Notes: generated by a model from the letters alone, not told the origin. 64,000 bases of DNA from Lacrimispora xylanisolvens (GCF_002934545.1 NZ_PTJA01000002.1:248001-312000); one strand, 5' to 3'. Numbered from the stretch's first letter, positions 47,384 to 57,484 are shown. A program made the numbers and translations.

Positions 47384-47818
47384 TTAACGTTCCGATTCTT
47401 CTTTAAATAATGTCCGTTCGATTATCATGACCGCATCAGCGATGCAGTCGTTGCAGGGGCGAAGAACCTTTCCGGTTTCAACCCCTTTTAAATCCTTACA
47501 TACAACGCTTCCATTCTGTTCTTTAAAGCTTTGAAGACATGCTTTGGATGCTTCGTAAGAAGTTCTTTTGGAGTTTGGTTTATCTAGCTGAGCCGTACTG
47601 TTTTTTAAACCCGACAAAACGGCAGCAGCACCGATGGCTCCGCATGTCCCCTCCATTCCTCCCATTCCAAGCCCCATGCCTTCCGTGAAACGGAACATAG
47701 TTGCTTCATCCACACCGGTTTTATCGCAGAATACGCAGGAAACTGCCTGTGCACAATTATAACCCTCTGCGTGTTTTTCCAGAGCTTTCTTTGCTCTGTC
47801 AGTCATTGGTTCTGTCAT
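47384..47818 (-). CDS. C_GCAxxG_C_C family redox protein
   Basis: A 144-residue member of the C_GCAxxG_C_C family (putative split-Soret-like or redox-active proteins). The motifs are EGYNCAQAV, GTCGAIGAAAVLSG, and the C-terminal Cys pair RPCNDCIADA, with further Cys in SCVFC and KACLQ. AGGAGG precedes the ATG. Convergent with the GH30 gene, with a small hairpin (AGAATCGG/CCGATTCT, about 47373-47400) between them acting as a shared terminator. Function unknown. Confidence 0.88.
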   Translation of the reverse strand: MTEPMTDRAKKALEKHAEGYNCAQAVSCVFCDKTGVDEATMFRFTEGMGLGMGGMEGTCGAIGAAAVLSGLKNSTAQLDKPNSKRTSYEASKACLQSFKEQNGSVVCKDLKGVETGKVLRPCNDCIADAVMIIERTLFKEESER

Positions 47819-47863
47819 GTGTCATTCCTCCTGATGAATGATTTAAATTAATATAACTCCTGG

Positions 47864-48640
47864 TCAGACAGTCTGCCGGGAAGAATAAAGATGAAATTTC
47901 CCAAATATGACGTGAAAGATAAATCCTCCCAGGCAGGTAACGGCCAGATAGAGGGCATTCCCGATGGAAATTCCATATTTTATGGCGATATCATGAAATA
48001 CAATCTGTGCAGATGGATAATAAGGTGAGATATAAAACATATCCGCCTGGCCCAAAGGCTTTGCAGTCCGGTTAATGACTGATGCTACAATACAGCAGAC
48101 AAAAAATAAAGGCAATGTCCGCACAAATCCCTTCAGGGTGGTGTCAGAACAGCGGGAAAAGGCAATTACCAGGCCGATATAAATCAGCAGCAGGTGCCAG
48201 ATCAGGCCGTGAATAGTCAGTACCCAGTAAGGATGAAATAATCCTGACGGTTCAGCCAGTGCCATAATTCCGCCAAGGAGGTTAAAATCCTGCATAAAAG
48301 TATAGAGCACCGTCTTATTTCCAGCAGAGGGTACAAATGGCAGCACCAGACAGAAATACATGGGAAGGCTGCACAACTGAAATGGAAAATACCACCAGTT
48401 GTAAGTCTGGTCATTCACCACATAATATAAGAATAACTGTTTATAGCATTCCGAGGCTGCAAGTACAATGCCGCAGAGAAATAAAAGTCCGGGTATCTGG
48501 TTGTTCTTTATTTTTCTTGTGGTGTAATAGGACAGAAAAACTACGAAAATGAGCCCTGCAGAGACAAAAAAAAGGTGAAAAAACGAGTAGGGGGCAGGCG
48601 GTGTCATAGGCCATGCCGTTTTTATAAGGATATCCTTCAT
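47864..48640 (-). CDS. YwaF/TIGR02206 family membrane protein
   Basis: A 258-residue integral membrane protein with about seven helices. FHLFFVSAGLIF, the WWYFPFQLCSLPMY stretch, GGIMALAEPSGLF and HGLIWHLLLIYIG match the YwaF/TIGR02206 family of unknown function. The frame extends to 48706 but the ATG at 48640 follows AAAGGGA at a normal distance and agrees with the usual length. It precedes the C_GCAxxG_C_C gene on the same strand with a 45-bp gap, so they may be co-transcribed. Confidence 0.82.
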   Translation of the reverse strand: MKDILIKTAWPMTPPAPYSFFHLFFVSAGLIFVVFLSYYTTRKIKNNQIPGLLFLCGIVLAASECYKQLFLYYVVNDQTYNWWYFPFQLCSLPMYFCLVLPFVPSAGNKTVLYTFMQDFNLLGGIMALAEPSGLFHPYWVLTIHGLIWHLLLIYIGLVIAFSRCSDTTLKGFVRTLPLFFVCCIVASVINRTAKPLGQADMFYISPYYPSAQIVFHDIAIKYGISIGNALYLAVTCLGGFIFHVIFGKFHLYSSRQTV

Positions 48641-48735
48641 ATCGGTTCCCTTTCTTCCCTGATTATCAATCAGGTATATTATAATGGATGGCAAAAAAAC
48701 ATGCAAGGCAATTGAACAATCTTCCTTCTAAGTAC

Positions 48736-48763
48736 TTGATTAATTCCGAAAATGCTATATAAT
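48736..48763 (+). promoter_or_regulatory. Promoter of the amino-acid ABC transporter operon
   Basis: TTGATT (48736-48741), 16-bp spacer, TATAAT (48758-48763). Confidence 0.75.
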
Positions 48764-48821
48764 GTATAACTGATACTTATATTATAATTATGCAGATTTG
48801 TGTATAAGAGGAGGAATCATT

Positions 48822-49664
48822 ATGAAGAAAAATAAAATTGCAGTTGCAGTAGCATTATGTATGGCAGCAGTATTAACCGCATGCGGCGGGACAGCAAAAA
48901 CAGAGACAACAAAAGCAGCAGGAGCTGAGACAACCAAAGCTGGAGCTGAGACAACAAAAGCAGCAGGAGAAACAACAAAAGCTGGAGCAGAGAGCTCAGC
49001 AGCAGGCGGTAAGCTGGTTATGGTAACCAATGCAGAGTTCCCTCCTTACGAATATCATGATAACAATGATATCGTAGGTATTGATGCAGATATCGCAAAA
49101 GCCATTGCTGATAAGATGGGCATGGAACTGGAGATTCAGGATATGGCATTTGATTCCCTGATCCCTGCTGTTCAGTCTGGCAAAGCAGATTTTACTGCAG
49201 CTGGTATGACTGTAAATGAAGATCGTAAAAAGAATGTGGACTTTACTGATACCTATGCACAGGCAGCTCAGGTTATTATTGTAAAAGATGGCAGTGAGAT
49301 TAAGGCACCGGCTGATTTAGACGGCAAAAAGATTGGTGTTCAGACCGGAACAACCGGAGATATTTATGCAGGAGACATTAAGGATGGCAATATTCAGCGT
49401 TTCAACAAGGGAATGGAAGCTGTTATGGCTCTTACCCAGGGAAAAGTTGATGCCGTAGTCATTGACCGTGAACCAGCAAAAGTATTTGTAAAAGAAAACG
49501 CAGGCTTAAAGATTCTTGATGAAGCATTTACAGAAGAAGAATATGCAATTGCTGTTAAAAAAGGTAATACAGAACTGTTAGAGAAGATGAATGCTGCAAT
49601 CAAGGAATTAAAAGATTCCGGCGAACTTCAGAAGATTGTGGATAAATACATCACAGCAAAATAA
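48822..49664 (+). CDS. Amino-acid ABC transporter substrate-binding lipoprotein
   Basis: A 280-residue family 3 solute-binding protein. Signal peptide with lipobox VLTACGG, a spacer of five near-identical AETTKAG-type repeats, then the binding domain: EFPPYEYHDNNDIVGIDADIAKAIADKMGM, FDSLIPAVQSGKADFTAAGMTVNEDRKKNVDFTD (each a family landmark region) and GVQTGTTGD. Ligand probably a polar amino acid such as glutamine, arginine or cystine. AGGAGG lies 9 nt before the ATG at 48822. First of three genes. Confidence 0.95.
   Translation: MKKNKIAVAVALCMAAVLTACGGTAKTETTKAAGAETTKAGAETTKAAGETTKAGAESSAAGGKLVMVTNAEFPPYEYHDNNDIVGIDADIAKAIADKMGMELEIQDMAFDSLIPAVQSGKADFTAAGMTVNEDRKKNVDFTDTYAQAAQVIIVKDGSEIKAPADLDGKKIGVQTGTTGDIYAGDIKDGNIQRFNKGMEAVMALTQGKVDAVVIDREPAKVFVKENAGLKILDEAFTEEEYAIAVKKGNTELLEKMNAAIKELKDSGELQKIVDKYITAK
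48900..49000 (+). repeat. Short coding repeat (AETTKAG units) in the lipoprotein spacer
   Basis: About five imperfect 18-24-bp units of GCT/GAG-ACA-ACA-AAA-GC type giving Ala-Glu-Thr-Thr-Lys repeats; likely a flexible tether of variable length. Confidence 0.7.
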
Positions 49665-49682
49665 GAATAAAGGAAGAGTGCC

Positions 49683-50375
49683 ATGTGGGAAAAGCTAAGA
49701 GATGATTTCTATCAGAATTTTATCGTAGACAACCGTTGGAAATATATTGCCGACGGATTGCAGAATACGTTAAAAATCACGTTTTTTGCAGTCTTAATCG
49801 GAATATTGCTGGGATTTTTAGTTGCAGTGATCCGGTCTACTTATGAAAATACACATAAGCTGAAGGTACTGAACTGGATCTGCGGGGTTTATCTTACGGT
49901 AATCCGCGGAACACCGGTAGTAGTTCAGCTCATGATCATGTATTTTGTGATCTTTTCCTTTCATGATCCGGGACAGGTATTTACTGCGGTAGTCGCATTC
50001 GGAATCAACTCCGGTGCCTACGTGGCTGAAATCTTCCGAAGTGGTATCAGCAGCATTGAAAAGGGGCAGTTTGAAGCGGGAAGGAGTCTGGGCTTTAATT
50101 ATGCCCAGACCATGTGGTTTATTATCATGCCCCAGGCATTTAAAAATGTAGTTCCGACTCTGGCCAATGAGTTTATCGTGCTGTTAAAGGAAACCTCAGT
50201 AGCAGGTTACATAGGACTGCAGGATCTAACGAAAGGCGGAGATATTATTAAGAGCCGCACCTATTCTGCATTCATGCCTCTGATCGCAGTGGCAGTCATT
50301 TATCTGGTTATGGTTATGGTGTTTTCACGGCTGGTAAAGGTACTGGAGAGGAGGCTGCAGAGAAGTGAGCATTAA
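49683..50375 (+). CDS. Amino-acid ABC transporter permease
   Basis: A 230-residue HisM/GlnP-type permease with four to five helices. [47 protein letters not shown] (EAA-type loop region) and [15 protein letters not shown] are family landmarks. It overlaps the ATPase gene by 11 bp. Confidence 0.95.
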   Translation: MWEKLRDDFYQNFIVDNRWKYIADGLQNTLKITFFAVLIGILLGFLVAVIRSTYENTHKLKVLNWICGVYLTVIRGTPVVVQLMIMYFVIFSFHDPGQVFTAVVAFGINSGAYVAEIFRSGISSIEKGQFEAGRSLGFNYAQTMWFIIMPQAFKNVVPTLANEFIVLLKETSVAGYIGLQDLTKGGDIIKSRTYSAFMPLIAVAVIYLVMVMVFSRLVKVLERRLQRSEH

Positions 50376-51114
50376 TAATATGGAAAAACCTTTGATTCAG
50401 GTACAGAATCTGGGAAAAAAATTTGGCGATATGGAAGTGTTGAAAGACATCTCCGTTGATATTTACAAAGGTGATGTGGTGTGTGTAATCGGACCTTCCG
50501 GTTCGGGAAAAAGTACATTCCTGCGTTGCTTAAACAGACTGGAAGAGCCCAGCGGCGGTCATATTCTTTTTGAAGGTGCCGATATCGTGGACAAGAAAAC
50601 CGATATTGACAAGCACCGTCAGAAGATGGGAATGGTATTTCAGCAGTTTAACTTATTCCCTCATATGACAATTTTAAAGAACTTAACAATTGCACCCGTT
50701 AAGTTACAGGGAAAAAGTGAGAAAGAAGCGAAAGAACAGGCTTTAAAGCTCCTTCATAAGGTAGGACTGGCTGACCGTGCGGATGCTTATCCCAACCAGC
50801 TCTCCGGTGGTCAAAAGCAGAGAATTGCCATTGTGCGCGCTTTGTGTATGAATCCGGATGTGATGCTGTTTGATGAACCGACTTCTGCACTTGATCCGGA
50901 GATGGTAGGAGAAGTGTTAACCGTTATGCGGGAACTGGCAGAAGAAAAGATGACCATGGTAGTTGTTACCCATGAGATGGGATTTGCCAGAGAGGTAGCG
51001 ACCAGAGTGATGTTTATGGACGGCGGTTACTTCCTGGAGGAGAATGAACCTGGAGAATTTTTTGCTAATCCAAAGAATGACCGGTTAAAGCTGTTCTTAA
51101 GTAAAGTACTTTAA
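50365..51114 (+). CDS. Amino-acid ABC transporter ATP-binding protein (GlnQ-like)
   Basis: A 249-residue ATPase with Walker [11 protein letters not shown]-loop [13 protein letters not shown], signature [15 protein letters not shown], Walker [17 protein letters not shown] and the H-loop [12 protein letters not shown]. The start is the GTG at 50365 behind AGGAGG; an ATG at 50380 is the alternative. Completes the importer with the two preceding genes. Confidence 0.95.
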   Translation: MSINNMEKPLIQVQNLGKKFGDMEVLKDISVDIYKGDVVCVIGPSGSGKSTFLRCLNRLEEPSGGHILFEGADIVDKKTDIDKHRQKMGMVFQQFNLFPHMTILKNLTIAPVKLQGKSEKEAKEQALKLLHKVGLADRADAYPNQLSGGQKQRIAIVRALCMNPDVMLFDEPTSALDPEMVGEVLTVMRELAEEKMTMVVVTHEMGFAREVATRVMFMDGGYFLEENEPGEFFANPKNDRLKLFLSKVL

Positions 51115-51150
51115 TGGTATTATAGTTTCAAAACTTATAAAAATATCTTA

Positions 51151-51188
51151 AAATGTCACTGATTTGTTACTGAATCGGTGACATTTTT
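51151..51188 (+). terminator. Terminator of the amino-acid ABC operon
   Basis: AAATGTCACTGATT and AATCGGTGACATTT arms (one mismatch), then five T. Confidence 0.9.
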
Positions 51189-51534
51189 GTTTAACAAATC
51201 TGATTATTGAAAATATTCTGCAGTATAAAAAATTACATCTATTATTTTCCGAAAACATGTGATATACTACAAAAAAATGTCGAATTTGTTGCTTTTATGT
51301 TGAATTATCAGAGACCACTAGGCTAAGATTTAGTCAGGATTGCTGATTTTTTTTAATTAAACTATTTTTGAAAGGGGTTGAACATTAAGATCAATTATAA
51401 TGTATCATTTATGACATTGCGGCCAAACAACTAGAAGGATGAATCAAGGTTCTATCACGTTTCAGAGCAGGGAAGCCAGTGACAAGGACCGGACATAACT
51501 CCGTATCTCTGTAAGAAAAATTGGGAGAAAACGT
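51189..51534 (+). promoter_or_regulatory. Long leader region of the giant surface protein gene
   Basis: About 345 bp without a gene. It holds an extended -10 promoter (TG-A-TATACT, 51260-51268) with no clear -35, a terminator-like hairpin (ATCAG at 51307-51311 with CTGAT at 51343-51347, inner CTAA/TTAG, followed by eight T), and then about 180 nt of leader before GGGAG and the ATG. I recognise no known riboswitch. Confidence 0.45.
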
Positions 51535-54500
51535 ATGATGAGGAGAATAATAAGCATATTTCTTATAATATGCATGGTCGTTGGTCTGACGCCGATATCG
51601 GTAGTGGCAGAGGAAGGGAATCCTGGCCAGACATCGGAAAGTTTTACCACACAAAGTGAAAATTATGAATCAGCAACACCGTCTGAGGCGGAAGAAGAGC
51701 CAGAGACGGAAGAACCACAGACAGAACCACAGACAGAAGCACCGCAGGAAACAACCGCAGAACCGGAACAGCTTGCAGAACCGGAAGCAGTTACAGAACC
51801 AGCTGCAATGCCTTTTGAGTTTGAAGAAGCAACGCCGGCTCAGGCATTGATGGCAGGTCTGGTGCCTGATATTGAGTATCTTGGGTTAACTTCTTATACA
51901 TTTAATGCAGCGGATGAAGGCTATAGTTGGATAGCACCAAATCAAATACGTATTAACAACAACGGGGAAGCTTCTACTGGAAATTTGGATATTGTATTAA
52001 CTGGAAGTAACAAAGATGACTATAGTATTAGTAAAACGTCTCTTCCCAGCATTGGGAAAAATGAATCTGATTATTTTAACGTATCGCCAAAAACCGGGCT
52101 TTCAGTTGGTATTTATACGGCTACTGTAACAGTATTGGACGGCAACGACGTACTTGGAAGTACGGAATTAAGTTTTACCGTTACACCTGCTGGATCAAAG
52201 TATCCTGTAATAATAAAAACTTATATTGATAACACTCTCTCCGATATGGAAGGAGCGGTGGAATTAAGAAATTTACAGACCACTACTGAGGTTCCTAAAA
52301 CGGGAACTGGTTCGTATGAAACTACAGCTGCAAATGGTACATATAATGTCTATGTAGACGGCAAGGATACAAACCAGATTATTGAAATAAGTAATGCAAC
52401 AAAGTATGTATTTCTTGATTATTATACAGTCAGTTTTTCGGCTTCCTATGCCGGAACAGCAACGGGAAGCAGTATTAATGCGACTGCTGGAGGGACAACC
52501 ATTGCCAACGGTGCAAAGGTTATAAGAGGAACCGTTGTTACGATTATAGCAGCCGGAGTTGGTGCTGCAGGGTATGCTTATGCGTGGAGCGGAAGCGGAA
52601 TAACCAGCGGTCAGACTACAGAATCACTGACAACGACTTACCTCTCCGGACCGATAAATGCAACATGCCTGGTAACCGGAGTAGGGGTAATGCCAACAGA
52701 TCCTGATTATAAAATTGGTGACAACAGCTATATGTGGACCGGATCAGATCAGACAATTGTACTGTCAGGAACCAATGATACACTTAGTATTTTAAAATCT
52801 CCCACAGCTGTTATCAGAATTGACGTCAGATCTGAGGATTTATCCACAGTAACAATTGATGGAAATGATATTTCCTGTGATAAGACTTATATAGAAGTCT
52901 ATAATGATATTACGCTGAATCTGATAGACCTTACGATTACTGCGCCTGATAAAGCGGGAGTGGAAAGCTCTGCAATGGTCCTTAATAAAACTGATGACGA
53001 AACGGATCAGATGAATATTATTGTAAGTGGAACCTGTAATTTAACCGGTTCCAGCTGGGGAAGTGGTATTCGCTCCATACACGACCAGGATTTATCCATT
53101 ACCGGTAACGGTACATTAAATGTAACCGGCGGCAGCACTACCGACAGCAATCTTACCGCAGGTCAGGGAATCGATATGGAAGGTTATACTTATGCCAGCA
53201 ATTCCGGTGCCAGGCTTACCATTGACGGAGGCGTAACGGTTAATGCAACGGGAGGAAATGGTGAGAATAATAACGGGGGAACCGGCATCAGAGTTGGCTG
53301 GGGAACGATCCGGATTGGAAATTCGGTGGTTACAGCAACTGGAGGAAATTCAAGCGCAGCCAGTAGCTGGACTCCTGGGCATGGTATTCAGGTTTCCTTC
53401 CCTGCCAATAATCATTCCAAGGGAGGAAATATTCTCATTGAGGATGGTACTGTAACGGCAACCGGAGGTGATTCGGAAAACACCCCTGCCGGAAGAGGAA
53501 TCGATGCAATGAGCCAATTGGACGTCACCGGAGGAACTGTAACTGCAGAAGGCGGCTACAGCAAAAAAGCTCTGGGTGGATATGGAATTTATGCTTATGT
53601 GCAGAAGGTAAATATATCTGGGGGGACCGTAACAGCAACGGGCGGTGATAGTCAGGATTCCACTGCCGGAACAGCAATTGCTACCTATTACAAAGATGTG
53701 GATATTACTGGAGGAACCGTAACCGCCATTGGTGGTAACGGTAAAACAAACAGTTCGCTTGGATTGTACAGCAATTCGGGTAACATAAACATCTCCCAGG
53801 CTTCCGTAACCGCCATAGGCGGCAATGGTCAGGTCAACGGTTCCCACGCCGTTTATACACATACCGGACTAATAAACATTGGTGATGGAGCTGATGTTAC
53901 TGCCATAGGAGGTAACGGAACTACCGGAGTCGGTGGTGTTGGATTGCGTGCTTACGGAAGCAGTGAAGTATCAAATGCTGACCGGGGAACTGTCAGCATC
54001 TCAAAAGATGCAGGAGATATCTATATTCGCGGCGGCCGGGGGGCTTCCGCAACCCGGGATTCTGTAATGGGAAGAAACATATACATTTCTACCGGAAATA
54101 TTGATCTCATATCAATGGAAGCCGGGGCTTCCCGTACAATTATGAATGCAGAGGGCGGTGATAACGTATATCGTATGAAAGCGGCAGTCAGCCCTGCAGC
54201 TGAGACTGTTATTTCCTCAGAAGTAAACGGAACACCAGGAAGATACACTTACAGAGCTGTAACAAAGGACGATGGTGTAGCCTACCTGTGGCTTCCGGCA
54301 GGATCACAGACGGTATCCTCATCTGGTTATGCCAGTAAAACCTCAGATATACCTGGAAATGACAGTTCCGTAAAAGAAGTGACCCTCATAAAAACACCTA
54401 CTGTAACGATTCCAGGAGCTCCCCAAAATGTTACAGCAGTTGCCGGCGATAGAAGTGCGGTTGTAAGCTTCAGTCCGCCAGCAAATAACGGTGGAAGCTC

Positions 54501-56904
54501 CGTTCTGTCTTACATAGTGACTTCCAGTCCAGGTGGTGTGGCAATCAGTGGATCTTCCAGTCCAATTACAGTAACAGGTCTGACAAATGGAGTTTCCTAC
54601 ACCTTTACTGTCAAAGCTGTCAATTCTGCAGGAGCAGGAACAGACTCCACACCATCTGCTCCGGTAACACCAAAAGCAGTTGTGGAAGGCACTTATAAAG
54701 TTTCTGGAAAAGTAGTTGAGGAAAACGGCAACCCCGTACCCGGTGCGTTCCTTGTACTAAAAAAAGGAAACCGTCAGGTAGGAACTACTTCAACGGACGA
54801 AACTGGTAATTTTACAATCAACGGTATACCAAACGGTACCTATAATTTACAGGTAACGAAAGATGGTAAAGTTGTGACAGTTCTGGTTGTGGTTGACAAT
54901 GAAGATTGCGTACTAAGCGATTCAATCAGAATGCCGTCAGGTACGATCAACAGCATCGTCGAAGTAAAGACCGGAGCTCCTGATATTGTGGTGGGTAATT
55001 TAGAGGAACAGTTTACCCAGGAAGATAAGGAATTTGCACAGATTTCCGGCAACAAGGTGGAAATCAAACTGGTGGCAGATCTAAAACAAAAAGAAGAAAT
55101 TAAAGATGATGCAGATAAGATCTTAAATGCTGCCGGTGGAAATCCCATCGGACTATACCTTGACCTGTCTGCATATAAAACACGGACAGAAAACAGCATA
55201 CCAGGTACACCCGAGAGGCTGGGAAATCTGCCGGAGATTATTGAAATCGTATTTCCATTGCCTGAAAATCTGAGAGGAAAATCAGGGATAAACGTTCACA
55301 GGGTCCATAATGGAATCCCACAGACTCTTCAAAATGGCAGTCCGGATGAAAACGGAGAATATTTTGTAGCAGCAACAGATACAATTACCATTTATACAAA
55401 GAGCTTTTCAATCTATGCAATCAGTTACACGGAAAGCGGCACAGGAGGAAACGCAGGAAGTGACAGCGGTTCAGAAACATCAAAAGCAGTCTGCAGCAGA
55501 TGGCCAGGCCAGCCGGTTATGGGTAGGGAAGATATTCCGGTCACTCATACAGAGAATGGAGAGGCTTATGCAGCAATTACAGAAAAAGCTGTTTTAGATG
55601 CTGCAACCAGAGCATGGGATGAAGCAAAAGCAAAAGGAAAGACAGCAAACGGCATCGGTATTTCTCTGACTGTAAAAGATTTAGGAGATGAGAAGGTTGT
55701 TGGATTTGTAATCCCACAGTACATATTAAAGATCCTGACAGAGAAATATATCAGACAATTTGAGTTAAAGAGCGATATGATAGTCTTAAATCTGGATTTA
55801 GAGGCACTGAGAAATCTTCGTGTCCAGAGTACGGGTGACGTTACCATTACCATGGCTCCTGAAACCAGACGTTCCGGCAACGCCCAGACAATGATTATGA
55901 ACAGACCAGTATACCGGGTAACAGCCGGATATAACAAAGACGGCAATCATATGGAGATTAAATCAATTGGAAATGGAAGCGCCATCTACTCAATTCCATA
56001 CACTCCGGACAAAGAAGAAACAGGATATCTTTACGCAGTATCGGTTGACGAACAGGGAAATGCAGCCCGTATTACAAACTCTGCCTATGACACTAATACA
56101 AAGAGTATAATCTTTACCTCCAATCAGTTCCAGACAGGCGGAGTGGGCTATACCCAGGGCAATCGTTTCACTGACATATCCACCCATTGGGCAAAAGAAG
56201 CAATGGATTATGCGGACGGAAGGGGACTGATTACCGGTACCTCTGACACCGTATTTTCACCAGATGGCAACATTACCCGTGGAATCCTTGCCACAGCCCT
56301 TGGCAGGCTGGCAAATGTCGACCCAGGGCTTTATCAGGCCAACAGTTTTACAGATGTAAGTTCTGAAAGCAATGCAGCTTCTTACGCAGACTGGGCGAAT
56401 AAAAAAGGCATTATAAAAGCAACTGGAAACGGACAGTTTTTACCCGACCAGCCTGTAACCAGAGAAGAAATGGCTCTAATTTTACAAAATTATACGAAAG
56501 CAGTCATGAGTTGTCCGTTATCCATTACCAGAGATGCAATTAACTATGATGATAACGCAAGTATTGACAGTGTATACAAAAAAGCTGTTACTTCCATGCA
56601 ACAGGCGTGCGTGATAATGGGCGAAAAGAATAATCACTTTAATCCAAAAAACAACGTCACCCGGGCTCAGGCCAGCATGGTGCTTTACCGTCTGGCAAAG
56701 CTCACCATAGATCCTTCCAGTGCACAGGGCTGGGCACGAAATGATGGCGGCCAGTATCTCTACTATAAGGATGGAAAAGCATATACCGGTTGGCTGGATA
56801 CAAATGGTAAGAAATATTACTTCTATGCCGATGGTATCCTTGCAACAGGCACTAGAATTGACGGACATGATGTAGATGAAAATGGAGTTATGAAAACAGA
56901 ATAA
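51535..56904 (+). CDS. Giant SLH-domain surface protein with beta-helix repeats, FN3 and cell-wall-binding repeats
   Basis: A 1789-residue exported protein. Signal peptide 1-25 (IISIFLIICMVVGLTPISVVA); a Glu/Pro/Thr-rich stalk to about 100; beta-sandwich regions to about 430; a parallel beta-helix-like region (about 500-840) built on a repeating GGTVTATGGD pattern; an FN3 domain (about 957-1045, PGAPQNVTAVAGDRSAVVSF); a carboxypeptidase-regulatory-like domain (about 1050-1120); an unassigned region; three SLH repeats (about 1543-1725, FTDISTHWAKEAMDYADGRG first); and C-terminal cell-wall-binding repeats (GWLDTNGKKYYFYADG). It should be held on secondary wall polymer and may bind host or plant glycans. 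No sortase motif. It is monocistronic. Confidence 0.92.
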   Translation: MMRRIISIFLIICMVVGLTPISVVAEEGNPGQTSESFTTQSENYESATPSEAEEEPETEEPQTEPQTEAPQETTAEPEQLAEPEAVTEPAAMPFEFEEATPAQALMAGLVPDIEYLGLTSYTFNAADEGYSWIAPNQIRINNNGEASTGNLDIVLTGSNKDDYSISKTSLPSIGKNESDYFNVSPKTGLSVGIYTATVTVLDGNDVLGSTELSFTVTPAGSKYPVIIKTYIDNTLSDMEGAVELRNLQTTTEVPKTGTGSYETTAANGTYNVYVDGKDTNQIIEISNATKYVFLDYYTVSFSASYAGTATGSSINATAGGTTIANGAKVIRGTVVTIIAAGVGAAGYAYAWSGSGITSGQTTESLTTTYLSGPINATCLVTGVGVMPTDPDYKIGDNSYMWTGSDQTIVLSGTNDTLSILKSPTAVIRIDVRSEDLSTVTIDGNDISCDKTYIEVYNDITLNLIDLTITAPDKAGVESSAMVLNKTDDETDQMNIIVSGTCNLTGSSWGSGIRSIHDQDLSITGNGTLNVTGGSTTDSNLTAGQGIDMEGYTYASNSGARLTIDGGVTVNATGGNGENNNGGTGIRVGWGTIRIGNSVVTATGGNSSAASSWTPGHGIQVSFPANNHSKGGNILIEDGTVTATGGDSENTPAGRGIDAMSQLDVTGGTVTAEGGYSKKALGGYGIYAYVQKVNISGGTVTATGGDSQDSTAGTAIATYYKDVDITGGTVTAIGGNGKTNSSLGLYSNSGNINISQASVTAIGGNGQVNGSHAVYTHTGLINIGDGADVTAIGGNGTTGVGGVGLRAYGSSEVSNADRGTVSISKDAGDIYIRGGRGASATRDSVMGRNIYISTGNIDLISMEAGASRTIMNAEGGDNVYRMKAAVSPAAETVISSEVNGTPGRYTYRAVTKDDGVAYLWLPAGSQTVSSSGYASKTSDIPGNDSSVKEVTLIKTPTVTIPGAPQNVTAVAGDRSAVVSFSPPANNGGSSVLSYIVTSSPGGVAISGSSSPITVTGLTNGVSYTFTVKAVNSAGAGTDSTPSAPVTPKAVVEGTYKVSGKVVEENGNPVPGAFLVLKKGNRQVGTTSTDETGNFTINGIPNGTYNLQVTKDGKVVTVLVVVDNEDCVLSDSIRMPSGTINSIVEVKTGAPDIVVGNLEEQFTQEDKEFAQISGNKVEIKLVADLKQKEEIKDDADKILNAAGGNPIGLYLDLSAYKTRTENSIPGTPERLGNLPEIIEIVFPLPENLRGKSGINVHRVHNGIPQTLQNGSPDENGEYFVAATDTITIYTKSFSIYAISYTESGTGGNAGSDSGSETSKAVCSRWPGQPVMGREDIPVTHTENGEAYAAITEKAVLDAATRAWDEAKAKGKTANGIGISLTVKDLGDEKVVGFVIPQYILKILTEKYIRQFELKSDMIVLNLDLEALRNLRVQSTGDVTITMAPETRRSGNAQTMIMNRPVYRVTAGYNKDGNHMEIKSIGNGSAIYSIPYTPDKEETGYLYAVSVDEQGNAARITNSAYDTNTKSIIFTSNQFQTGGVGYTQGNRFTDISTHWAKEAMDYADGRGLITGTSDTVFSPDGNITRGILATALGRLANVDPGLYQANSFTDVSSESNAASYADWANKKGIIKATGNGQFLPDQPVTREEMALILQNYTKAVMSCPLSITRDAINYDDNASIDSVYKKAVTSMQQACVIMGEKNNHFNPKNNVTRAQASMVLYRLAKLTIDPSSAQGWARNDGGQYLYYKDGKAYTGWLDTNGKKYYFYADGILATGTRIDGHDVDENGVMKTE

Positions 56905-56924
56905 CAGATAAGTAAATAGTAATG

Positions 56925-56998
56925 AAAATCCCCCTGATCATAAAAAATCGCTTTTTATTCCGCGCTTTTCCAATCAGGGGGATTTTTTACTATAAAAG
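56925..56998. terminator. Bidirectional terminator after the surface protein gene
   Basis: AAAATCCCCCTGAT and ATCAGGGGGATTTT form a perfect 14-bp stem with a loop of about 44 nt that itself can fold; T runs on both strands. Shared with the convergent GNAT gene. Confidence 0.88.
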
Positions 56999-57484
56999 TT
57001 TAGCCATATAATATTCATCAACGGATCTTCCATCTACAATCATAGAACGTTCTTTTTTTCCTTCGATGTAAAATCCCATTTTCTCATACAGATGGCGTGC
57101 CTGTTCATTCTCGGTCATGACGGTCAGTTCCAGTCTTGTAATGCCATTTTCTCTTGCCCACTGTTCCATTTTCTGAAAGAGCATCGCTCCGTATCCGTTC
57201 CCTCTGTAGTCTTTTAAAATTCCAACAACCAGATAGGCACTGTGGCGGATCCTTCGTGGCTCTCCCCTTAAAGCAGAAATAAAACCGACTAATTCCCCTT
57301 CATTTTCCAGCAAAAGAAAAAGAGATCCGGATCTTTCCCACTGCTCAATTCTATGCTTCATATCATCGGCTGTTGCAGTCCGTTCTCCCGGTTCATACAT
57401 CATGAAGCTGGTTTCTGTATCCAACTGTTTTAACATTTTTACCAGGAGATCAGAGTCTTCTGGTATAACTGTTCTTATGTGCAT
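56990..57484 (-). CDS. GNAT family N-acetyltransferase
   Basis: A 164-residue acetyltransferase with AYLVVGILKDYRGNGYGAMLF (acetyl-CoA loop R-G-N-G-Y-G), ITRLELTVMTENEQARHLYEKMGF and the tail VDEYYMAKL. The ATG at 57484 is 8 nt after GGGGGT; the ATG two codons upstream is too close to it. Substrate unknown. Confidence 0.9.
   Translation of the reverse strand: MHIRTVIPEDSDLLVKMLKQLDTETSFMMYEPGERTATADDMKHRIEQWERSGSLFLLLENEGELVGFISALRGEPRRIRHSAYLVVGILKDYRGNGYGAMLFQKMEQWARENGITRLELTVMTENEQARHLYEKMGFYIEGKKERSMIVDGRSVDEYYMAKLL

Noticed and set aside
51480-51525. AGCCAGTGAC-like words in the surface-protein leader that faintly recall a cobalamin riboswitch
   Set aside because: The other conserved boxes of that riboswitch are missing, and the gene has no link to B12.
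53350-53862. 170-codon minus-strand frame opposite the beta-helix region
   Set aside because: An effect of the repetitive Gly/Thr-rich coding sequence; no start signal.
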